A model generated the notes under the pieces. It was not told where the DNA came from. It saw only the letters and a program-made list of their open reading frames with translations, and did no database searches. Shown piece after piece: positions 1 to 8,000 of a stretch of DNA of 22,641 bases. How positions within the stretch are numbered: the stretch's first letter is position 1; every line of letters starts with the position of its first letter. A program made the translations under genes and the position numbers. Source of the DNA: a virus. The DNA lies in IMG/VR virus record IMGVR_UViG_3300010157_002116, positions 1-22,641 of that record; one strand, given 5' to 3'.

Positions 1-1
1 A

Positions 2-1132
2 AAGAAGGCAGCAGCAGCGGCTGCTGCGGATGCAAGTAGCGCTGTTAGCGGAAGAGCTGGCGCAGCAGGTGGCGCACTTGGTAACTTAACTGTTGCAGCA
101 GGTGCATTAGGTGCAGCAGCAGGTGGCGCACTTGGTAACTTAACTGGTGCAGCAGGTGCATTAGGTGCAGCAGCAGGTGGGGCACTTGGTAACTTAACTG
201 GTGCATTAGGTGCAGCAGCAGGTGGGGCAGCGGGCGCTGCCTCGGCACTGGCTAGTGGTATAAGTAATTTGCCCGGTGGACTAAATGCAATTGCATCAGT
301 AACAAACTCGGCCACTGGAGTACTTAATGGTGCAGCAAGTTTAGGAGCAGTTGGTGCAATTGCTAATAATTTATCAGCAGGAGCATTAAATGGAATCAGC
401 AGCGCCGCCGCATCATTAGGATCAGCCGCATCATTATTAACCGGATCAGCATTAACGGGTGCAGGAAGTGCATTAAATGGGATAACAGGCGCAGCAGGTG
501 CAGCATTGGGTAATTTAACAGGCGCAGCAGGTGCAGCATTGGGTAATTTAACAGGCGCAGCAGGTGCAGCATTGGGTAATTTAACAGGCGCAGCAGGTGC
601 AGCATTGGGTAAGTTAGATGGATTAACAAAAGGACTTCAAGCAGGAAAGTTAGGATTAGCATCATTAGCATCAGCTGGTTTGCCCGCAGGTGCAGCAGCA
701 GCACTTTCTGCTAGTATGAACGCACTAAGTTCATCAAGTCCCTTCCCAATAAAAATGCCCTCAATTGCAACAGGAACAATTGATAGAGGTGAGATTACAG
801 CGTTAGCTAGTAAACTATTAGGAAATCCATTAATACCTGCGCCAAACTTCAGTATGGAAGCAGCTAAAAAAGATATTGCTGATAGCAATGCTAAACTTGA
901 AGCACATGCTAAAATAAAAGCTGAAGGTGATGTTGAGAGAGCAAAATATGAGAAATTAATGAATGAAGCTATAGCAGCATTTGAAACTGCTAAAAATAGT
1001 TTACCGGCAGGTGATCCAGAAATAGAAACTTTAAGAAAAGCAGCAAGAGCAGCAATTTTCAAATCTAGTGATGTTGGGACAGAATGGTATAGAAAAGAAC
1101 AAACTGCACTAGGTTTTAAACCGGTTATATAA
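2..1132 (+). CDS. Ala/Gly-rich repeat protein upstream of gp25, 5'-truncated by window edge
   Basis: The frame is open from nt 2 to the TAA at 1130-1132 (376 codons visible), so the true start lies left of the window. An in-frame TTG at 269 is not the start, because the same repeat-rich coding continues upstream of it. The visible protein begins KKAAAAAAADAS and then carries two tandem repeat blocks: 18-residue units (GGALGNLT.AAGALGAAA) and 11-residue units (GAAGAALGNLT). A less repetitive part follows (PFPIKMPSIATGTIDRG), then a charged, probably helical C-terminus of about 95 residues rich in Lys, Glu and Ala, ending in GFKPVI. No signal peptide or membrane segment can be judged because the N-terminus is missing. 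It lies directly before gp25 in a baseplate cluster, so a tail or baseplate role is plausible (inference). In T4-like phages this neighbourhood can hold hub or spike genes, but no gp5 lysozyme or PAAR motif is visible here. Codons are more GC-rich than in the neighbours, mostly because of GCA and GGT/GGC in the repeats. Function is not recognised. Confidence 0.8.
   Translation, partial: KKAAAAAAADASSAVSGRAGAAGGALGNLTVAAGALGAAAGGALGNLTGAAGALGAAAGGALGNLTGALGAAAGGAAGAASALASGISNLPGGLNAIASVTNSATGVLNGAASLGAVGAIANNLSAGALNGISSAAASLGSAASLLTGSALTGAGSALNGITGAAGAALGNLTGAAGAALGNLTGAAGAALGNLTGAAGAALGKLDGLTKGLQAGKLGLASLASAGLPAGAAAALSASMNALSSSSPFPIKMPSIATGTIDRGEITALASKLLGNPLIPAPNFSMEAAKKDIADSNAKLEAHAKIKAEGDVERAKYEKLMNEAIAAFETAKNSLPAGDPEIETLRKAARAAIFKSSDVGTEWYRKEQTALGFKPVI
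68..220 (+). repeat. 54-bp in-frame tandem repeats (18-aa units), third unit shortened
   Basis: Units lie at 68-121, 122-175 and 176-220. The first two encode GGALGNLT(V/G)AAGALGAAA. The third has lost three codons (45 bp) but keeps the reading frame. Differences between units are few (GTT/GGT, GGC/GGG). The array is continuous coding sequence in the Ala/Gly-rich gene, without spacers. Confidence 0.9.
488..619 (+). repeat. 33-bp perfect tandem repeats (11-aa units)
   Basis: Units 488-520, 521-553 and 554-586 are identical at the DNA level and encode GAAGAALGNLT. The fourth unit (587-619) is the same until its end, where NLT becomes KLD. A decayed 30-bp relative (GAGSALNGIT) precedes the array at 458-487. 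Identity at silent positions points to recent duplication or gene conversion rather than selection on protein sequence alone. All units keep the frame. Confidence 0.93.
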
Positions 1133-1135
1133 ATA
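1128..1135 (+). promoter_or_regulatory. T4-type late promoter (TATAAATA) for gp25
   Basis: An exact TATAAATA overlaps the stop codon of the upstream gene and ends 16 nt before the gp25 ATG. In T4-like phages this octamer is the whole late promoter, read by the phage sigma factor gp55, with transcription starting a few bases downstream. That would leave a leader of about 10 nt that still holds the AGGA ribosome site at 1142-1145. Position and exact match make it credible. Chance occurrence in AT-rich DNA is the main alternative. Confidence 0.65.
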
Positions 1136-1151
1136 AGTTATAGGATAGATT

Positions 1152-1601
1152 ATGCCAACATATATTGGATTCAGTACACAAAATGCAAATAAACCTAGGT
1201 CTACTAATTTACCTGCGGCTCCTCAAGGCGGAACGGGCGGAACAATTAACCCAGTAATTACTGGGAATAAATTTGGGTTATATGATACTCCGTTGGTTAT
1301 CCGTGACTTTATTAATGCATTGAATATACAACAGGGACAAAAAGTAGGACAACCCGGATATGGCACTTCTCTTTGGTCATTTGTGTTTGAACCTAACACA
1401 CTTGATACTCAGTTTGAATTAGAGAATGAAATTCGCAGGGTAGCAAATCAAGACCCTAGAATGATAGTCAATTCAGTAAAAGCATATCCTCAGGAAAACG
1501 GTATATTGCTTGAAGTTGAAATGGCTATAAGTCCCTTCAACCAAGCACAATTATTAAGCGTATTCTTTAATAACTCTACAAATACTGCTGTTTTACAATA
1601 A
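1152..1601 (+). CDS. 25: Baseplate wedge subunit, gp25/GPW family
   Basis: This 149-aa protein belongs to the GPW/gp25 family, the small wedge protein that joins the inner baseplate to the sheath end in contractile tails; T4 gp25 is of similar length (132 aa). The N-terminal 40 residues are a Gly/Pro-rich extension. The family core follows: DTPLVIRDFINALNIQQGQ, then GYGTSLWSFVFEPNTLDTQ (residues about 70-90), the helix and conserved turn IRRVANQDPRMIVNSVKAY (the position of the EPR-type motif), and the last strands GILLEVEMAISPFNQAQLL. The ATG at 1152 is chosen because an AGGA lies at 1142-1145 with a 6-nt spacer. The gene is 19 nt after the upstream stop and 52 nt before gp6, as expected for a late structural operon. 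No truncation or frameshift is seen. A phage tail role is firm. Whether the contig is a free phage or a prophage cannot be told here. Confidence 0.92.
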   Translation: MPTYIGFSTQNANKPRSTNLPAAPQGGTGGTINPVITGNKFGLYDTPLVIRDFINALNIQQGQKVGQPGYGTSLWSFVFEPNTLDTQFELENEIRRVANQDPRMIVNSVKAYPQENGILLEVEMAISPFNQAQLLSVFFNNSTNTAVLQ

Positions 1602-1628
1602 CCCTAAAAAACCCAGGTTCTCAGGTAT

Positions 1629-1636
1629 GATAAATA
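1629..1636 (+). promoter_or_regulatory. Probable T4-type late promoter (GATAAATA) for gp6
   Basis: The octamer GATAAATA lies in the 52-nt gap between gp25 and gp6, 17 nt before the gp6 ATG. It differs from the T4 late consensus only at the first base. The spacing to the gene mirrors that of the exact TATAAATA before gp25, which strengthens both calls. A weak purine-rich ribosome site (AGAG, 1643-1646) lies between it and the ATG. No intrinsic terminator is seen in the gap. Confidence 0.5.
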
Positions 1637-1653
1637 CTTAAAAGAGAATACTT

Positions 1654-4600
1654 ATGGCTACAAGTTCAAGACAATCAGCATTATTTGGCGTAAATGACTG
1701 GAAAGCCATTTACCAAACCTTCCGTGAGGCAGATTTTAGAAGCTACGACTATGAAACATTACGTAAGAGTTTTATAGATTACTTACGTGCATACTATCCT
1801 GAAACCTTCAACGACTATATTGAAAGTTCAGAATTCATCGCCCTACTTGACGTTATGGCGTTCATGGGACAAGGTCTTGCTTTCCGAAATGACTTAAACA
1901 CCCGTGAAAACTTCATGGATACTGCTGAACGTAGAGATAGTGTTATCAAATTGGCTAATCTAGTAAGCTATACTCCTAAACGTAATTTAGAATCACAGGG
2001 TTATTTAAAAGTAACTAGTATTCAAACTTCACAAAATATTACTGATTTAAATGGATTCAATTTAAGTAATATTCCTATTTTATGGAATGATCCTGCTAAC
2101 CCATATTGGTTAGAACAATACAATACAATCATTAATGCTGCATTAATTAACACACAACGAGTTGGATTACCGGCTAATACAGCACAGATTCTTGGTGTAA
2201 AAACTGACGAATACACATTACAAATTCCAGCAGGAAGTTTACCTGTTATCCCGTTTAATTCACAAGTTAATGGTATAAACATGAATTTTGAATTGTGTAG
2301 TGTAAGTACCGTAGGTGAAGATTATGTATATGAAATTCCACCTGCACCTACTAACAGATTCAATATGCTATATCGCAATGATAAACTTGGGTATGGCAGT
2401 CCAAACACAGGATTCTTCTTTTATTTCAAACAAGGATCATTAACTAATTTTGATTTTACCTTGCAGCAACAAATTGCTAATCAAACAATTGATATTGATA
2501 TACAAGGTATCAACAATACTGATACATGGTTATATGAAATTAGCAGAACAAATGGTGCATTTGGTTTATGGAAAAAAGTAGATAATATTTACGCTGATGC
2601 ATACTTACAAACTGAAAGCAGTATTAAGAAAATCTTTTCAGTTAACAGTAGATTCAATGACCAAGTAACTTATGTATTTGGCGACGGTGTGTTTAGTGAT
2701 ATCCCTGTTGGTAACTTTAGAGCATATGTTCGTGCTGGTAATGCACTAACATATACTATCCAGCCAACTGAAATGCAAGGTATATCTATATCATTTAATT
2801 ATGTAAATAGAGTTGGTGTACAAGAAACATTAACGCTTGGACTATCATTACAAGTTCCAGTATCAAATGCTCAAGTGCGTGAATCAATTGCTGATATTAA
2901 GCAACGTGCTCCAAGTCGTTACTATACTCAGAATCGTATGGTCAACGGGGAAGATTATAATAACTTCCCTTACACATTGTATAGTTCAATTATTAAATCA
3001 AAAGCTATTAATCGTAGTAGTGTTGGTGTAAGTAAAAATTTAGATTTATTAGATCCAACTGGTAAATATAGTAGCACCAATAGTTATTCCAATGACGGTG
3101 GATTATGGTTAGACAATACAGAAGGTTATTCATTACTTACTATTAATAACCTTAGTGATATTACTACATTCTTAACAGATACTTTAGCTGCTATCTTAGC
3201 TGATAACAGGTCTTTACAATATTATATTCAAAATTATCCTAGATATGCAATTGGACCTAGTTCAGATACTAGTTTAGTAAGTGATCCAAATGAAGGTACA
3301 GTATATTGGCATGCCAGTACAGTAGATGCTAACAGTTTAACTGGTTATTTTTATAACATAATAAACGGTGGTGATAACCCAATACCAATTGGTACATACT
3401 CAACATACAATACAAAGTATATAACTAAAGGTGCTTTATTAAAATTCAAAGCGCCGGCAGGTTACTATTTTGATAATACCAATAGATTACTAAGTGGCGT
3501 TCCGGGCGCCAGTGGTAAAACATATATTTGGACTACTGTATTAAATGTAATCGGTGACGGTTACAATAATGGATTGGGTCAATTTGCAAACGGCACAGGT
3601 GCAATAACATTGAATGGTTATGTACCATCAGTGGCAATAATTACAACAGTAATACCAGCATTTGAAAACACATTGCCTAACTCAGTTATAAATGATTGCA
3701 CTATCAGATTAGAATTGCAACAAAACTTTACTTTGGTTTTTAATAATTCATTAACTATTGCACAAACTCGTTGGAGTGTAGAATCAGTTACTAATTCAAA
3801 CTATTTTGTAAAATTTGAAAGTAACGGCAATAGATATACGGTTACATATCGTGCATTAGCATATTATTTTGGTAGTGTAGCTGATACTAGATTCACATAT
3901 GAATCAGGTAAGCTAGTATATGATCCATTCTCTGGTGTAATTTTACAAGATTTTGTAAAAGTATTAACTACTAATACACAGCCAGGATCTAATTATCCTT
4001 TAACTGAACCAGTAACTGCTAGTATCATTGGTCAAACGGTTGAAAGTGATGGGTATATTAATGACTTTGAAGTAGAAGTCGCTAGTATAGATGTGTACAA
4101 CAGATCCGTATTAAATAATCCTGACTTCTTTAATGAGATTACTGGTTATATTACCGGCAATAGTAATATAGGAGTTTATTCATTTTTTGTAACTACACAA
4201 GATGCAATTAATTTAACTAGATTACAATTGATACCTTCAACCAGTTTGAATTATCAATTTGCTACAAAAACTCAAATTGAAGTTGTAAAATATGAATATC
4301 CTGCTGGTCAATTATTTTATGCATATAACGAAAATGCATTTTATATAACTGTTCAAGATCCAATGATTGCTACTCCATACTATACATTGGTTATTCAACC
4401 GCAATACAGTATGAAGCCTGGGCGTCAAGGATTACAATTCCAATATCGACACAACAGTAATAACACTACACGTATTGATCCGGCTACAACTAATATTATT
4501 GATTTATACGTAGTTACTCAGGCATATTATACTCAGTATCAAAATTGGATACAAGATACTACTGGAACAGTTCCTATGCCAACTAGACCAACCATTAATG

Positions 4601-5046
4601 ATTTGTCTACTGCATACAGTCAAATTCAAGATTATAAAATGTTATCTGATAGTGCGATAATAAACAGTGTAGTGTTTAAACCATTATTTGGTGCTAAGGC
4701 TGCGGTTGAATTACGCGGCACAATTAAGGTTATTAAAAATTCTAACACTAATGCCAGTGATAGTGAAATTCGTAGTGCAGTATTAACACAAATGAATAAT
4801 TATTTTAATATTAACAATTGGCAATTTGGTGACACTTTTTACTTTAGTGAATTGAGTGCATACATTCATGCCAATATTGGAGAGTTAGTAAGTTCTTGTG
4901 TATTAGTACCTAATGATCCTACGTTAAAATTTGGAGATTTATATGAAATTAAATGCTTGCCATATGAGATATTTGTAAACGCAGCCACATCAAATGACGT
5001 GGTTGTAATCGCAGCATTAACACCTGCTGAATTACAAATAGCATAA
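1654..5046 (+). CDS. 6: Baseplate wedge subunit, gp6 family (long form)
   Basis: The 1130-aa product is a gp6-like wedge protein, which in T4 forms the dimer ring that holds the wedges together. Evidence along the chain: DFRSYDYETLRKSFIDYLRA near residue 30; SSEFIALLDVMAFMGQGLAF and NTRENFMDTAERRDSVIKLA at residues about 56-100; the Baseplate_J-like RYYTQNRMVNGEDYNNFPYT near 420-440, followed by a DPTGKYSSTN stretch seen in cyanophage-type gp6; YYFGSVADTRFTYESGKLVY and DPFSGVILQDFVKVL near 735-775; and a C-terminal FGDTFYFSELSAYIHANIGE near 1057-1076. T4 gp6 is about 660 aa, so this is a long form with extra sequence mainly in the middle and before the C-terminus. It starts 52 nt after gp25 with a weak AGAG ribosome site. 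Its stop is 28 nt before the giant structural gene, so co-transcription with that gene is likely. Family assignment is firm; the role of the extra part is unknown. Confidence 0.92.
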   Translation: MATSSRQSALFGVNDWKAIYQTFREADFRSYDYETLRKSFIDYLRAYYPETFNDYIESSEFIALLDVMAFMGQGLAFRNDLNTRENFMDTAERRDSVIKLANLVSYTPKRNLESQGYLKVTSIQTSQNITDLNGFNLSNIPILWNDPANPYWLEQYNTIINAALINTQRVGLPANTAQILGVKTDEYTLQIPAGSLPVIPFNSQVNGINMNFELCSVSTVGEDYVYEIPPAPTNRFNMLYRNDKLGYGSPNTGFFFYFKQGSLTNFDFTLQQQIANQTIDIDIQGINNTDTWLYEISRTNGAFGLWKKVDNIYADAYLQTESSIKKIFSVNSRFNDQVTYVFGDGVFSDIPVGNFRAYVRAGNALTYTIQPTEMQGISISFNYVNRVGVQETLTLGLSLQVPVSNAQVRESIADIKQRAPSRYYTQNRMVNGEDYNNFPYTLYSSIIKSKAINRSSVGVSKNLDLLDPTGKYSSTNSYSNDGGLWLDNTEGYSLLTINNLSDITTFLTDTLAAILADNRSLQYYIQNYPRYAIGPSSDTSLVSDPNEGTVYWHASTVDANSLTGYFYNIINGGDNPIPIGTYSTYNTKYITKGALLKFKAPAGYYFDNTNRLLSGVPGASGKTYIWTTVLNVIGDGYNNGLGQFANGTGAITLNGYVPSVAIITTVIPAFENTLPNSVINDCTIRLELQQNFTLVFNNSLTIAQTRWSVESVTNSNYFVKFESNGNRYTVTYRALAYYFGSVADTRFTYESGKLVYDPFSGVILQDFVKVLTTNTQPGSNYPLTEPVTASIIGQTVESDGYINDFEVEVASIDVYNRSVLNNPDFFNEITGYITGNSNIGVYSFFVTTQDAINLTRLQLIPSTSLNYQFATKTQIEVVKYEYPAGQLFYAYNENAFYITVQDPMIATPYYTLVIQPQYSMKPGRQGLQFQYRHNSNNTTRIDPATTNIIDLYVVTQAYYTQYQNWIQDTTGTVPMPTRPTINDLSTAYSQIQDYKMLSDSAIINSVVFKPLFGAKAAVELRGTIKVIKNSNTNASDSEIRSAVLTQMNNYFNINNWQFGDTFYFSELSAYIHANIGELVSSCVLVPNDPTLKFGDLYEIKCLPYEIFVNAATSNDVVVIAALTPAELQIA

Positions 5047-5074
5047 GTAATATATAGCAACAGAGATTATTAAA

Positions 5075-8000
5075 ATGGCAACAAGAATAAGAACACTAAA
5101 TTTTTTACCAGAGATATTTAAAACAGAAACCAACGCACAGTTTTTAGCTGCAACATTAGATCAACTAGTTGCACAGCCAAATACTAAAAAAGTTGAGGGT
5201 TATATAGGTAGTAAGTTTGGGTATGGTATTAATGCTAAAGATTATTATGTAACTGAACCCACTAAAACTAGGGTTGATTACCAATTAGAGCCTGGTGTTG
5301 TTTTCTTAAAAGAAAATCAAACAACAGCAAAAGATTTCATTAGTTATCCTGGTATAATTGATGCATTAAAACTTGAAGGTGGGGTGACCGCCGACAACAA
5401 TCGTTTATTCAATAGTCAATTCTATTCATGGGATTCGTTTACCAACCTAGACCCTATAATTAATTTCAATCAATATTATTGGTTGCCTGAAGGACCAGAA
5501 CGTGTAATTGTTTCCTCAGATATTGTATATAACAGTTCAAGTTATGTTATACAAGATGAAGCTACGTATTATTTGATTTCATCAGATATTGATTCGATCC
5601 CTGCATCTAATCCATCTCTAACGTTATTGAGAGGCGGTACATATACATTTACTGTAAACCAAGATACTCAATTCTGGATACAAGGCGAGCCGGGTATTAC
5701 TGGGTTAAGCCAAACACAACATAATGTACAAACTCGTGATGTATATGGTGTTACAAATAATGGTGCATCTCAGGGTGTTGTATCATTCACAGTACCGGAA
5801 AAAAATGCATTAGATGGGCAAATATTTCCTGGTAATAACAGAGTTGATGTAGTATCTACTATTCCTTTTAGTCAACTAAACGGAGCTTTTGTAAATGCAA
5901 TTGGTGGCATTGACGGTATAACTTCATTAGATGGTCTAACTGTAATGTTTTACAACACCGGCACATATGATGAAATTGGATACACAAATAAATTTTACGA
6001 CCAAACATTATATGATGAAGAAGGTGGTGTTCCGTATGTAGAAGCAACCGATTACCCTGGCTCATCTATTTTTGATAATAATTATGAAGGTGGATTTTAT
6101 ACTCCGGTCAATGCTAATTTTTATACTATAACTTTATTGGGTGAAATAGATAATCCTATCATCCAATTAACTCCATCCTCTGCTATTCCAATTGAACAAC
6201 AAATAACAGTTGCGTATGGTACTGATTGGGCTAATAGAAATTTTTATCGTAGTGCAATTGGTGAAATAACATTAGAGCCATACAATAGTCCTATTTTAAA
6301 TACCTTATATTATCAAGATGGTTCTTCACCTACTAAAGTAGGTATTATTAATATTATTGATAACAATACTACAAATCAGATTGATGTAATTAATAATATT
6401 TTAGGTAAAAAGAATTATACAGCACCAAATGGTGTTGTGTTTACTAATGGATTGAAAGTATTATTTCAAGGTAATGTTTTCCCTGAAAGTTATAATAATC
6501 AAGAATACTATGTAGAGGGTGTGGGTACTTCAATTGAATTAATACCAGTTACTACATTAGTATCACCGGGTTTATTCTCAGAAGGTGAATATATACCATA
6601 TGACACTTTGTCATATGATATTGGAAATTATGATAGTAGTTTGTATATTCCTATAGAGCCTGACTATATTACTATTGCTAGAAATTCTATTAATAGAAAT
6701 GCATGGTCAAGAAGTAACCGATGGTTTCATATTAATGCTATTAATGCATCCGCAAAATATAACAACAATCCTAGCTTAGTTACACAATATACACAGATTG
6801 ATAACAAAGCAAAACGTCCAATTATTGAATTTTATCCTAATATTCGTTTATTTGATTCAGGTGCTGTGGGCAAAGATCCAATTGATTTTATTGATACCAA
6901 AACAACAGACGCATTTACATATGTAGCAGGTCAAACTAATTATTATCCAGATGTTGCTGGATGGACTACTTATAACGCTACAATTGCGCCTGTTACTAGC
7001 GCAATTACTTCAAAAATAGCAACCGCTACCTATGCATTATTGAATCAAGTTACCTTAAATAATGTAGTTGGTTTACATGTAAATGATACTATAACATTTG
7101 GCGGATCTGTGTTTGGTGGAATTTCTTCCGCTACTACATATTATATCACTGGTATTGTTGATAATAATATTACAATCTCTACCTCAAGACAAGGTACTAA
7201 TTTAGTATTATCAACTGCAAGTGGTACTATGTCTACTTCTATATATTCATATAGCACTACTATTACAATACCTACAATTGATGTATCTGGATTATTTGAA
7301 GTAGGACAATATTTAACTGATTCTACTAATTTATTACCTGAGATTACATTTATTACTGCTGTTACAACAGTAGGGTCAAACACAATAATAACTATTTCCT
7401 GGGATAATTATTCTGTAATTCAAGCTACGTCAGTTGCATCAATCGTAACTGCTGATACCCCGTTGTCAAACTATGCTCTTTTTAACGGATCAAGAATAGT
7501 ATTTGCAACTGATTCTGATGCAGCAGTTAGAAACAAAATATATATTTCACACTTTTCTATAGTAACTCCGGGCACTGCTCCAATCATTACTCTAACAGAA
7601 GCATCTGATGGGCTAGTATTACCAGATGAACAAACTGCGGTATACAGAGGATATAATTATAAGGGCAAAGATTTCTATTTTAATGGTGAAGTGTGGACTG
7701 AAGGCCAACAAAAAATCACAGTTAATCAAGCACCTAAGTTTGATGTGTTTGATAGTAACGGAATAAGTTTTGGTGATACTACCGTTTATGTTGGTACTTC
7801 ATTTACAGGATGTACATTATTTTCATATGGTTTAGGCACTGGTGCTAATGATACAGTATTGGGATTTCCTTTAAGATATAGTTCAGTAGATAACGTTGGT
7901 GATATTAGTTTTGACGTAACATTAAACTCCGCTTCTTTTAATTATGTAGAGGGAACAAAATCAATCAATCAAAAAGTTAATACAGGTTATGTATTTAATT

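Noticed and set aside
45-248. Minus-strand open frame over the 54-bp repeats
   Set aside because: It is the complement of the Ala/Gly repeats and gives a low-complexity Leu/His peptide. It has no ribosome site and is opposite to a continuous coding frame.
488-619. CRISPR array
   Set aside because: The units are directly adjacent, keep the reading frame, encode 11-residue repeats and have no spacers.
637-1062. Minus-strand open frame of 141 codons
   Set aside because: It lies wholly against the C-terminal part of the first gene and has no recognisable domain. GCA/GCT-rich coding on the + strand naturally leaves the other strand open.
269-1132. TTG at 269 as start of the first gene
   Set aside because: The frame continues open with the same repeat motif to the left edge, and no ribosome site precedes the TTG. 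The gene is truncated by the window rather than starting here.
1602-1628. Intrinsic terminator between gp25 and gp6
   Set aside because: No stable GC-rich stem followed by a T run is present, only a weak ACC/GGT pairing with a long loop.
2837-3031. Plus-strand open frame inside gp6 in another frame
   Set aside because: It is fully inside the conserved gp6 coding region, has no ribosome site or domain, and its composition is what a shifted frame gives.
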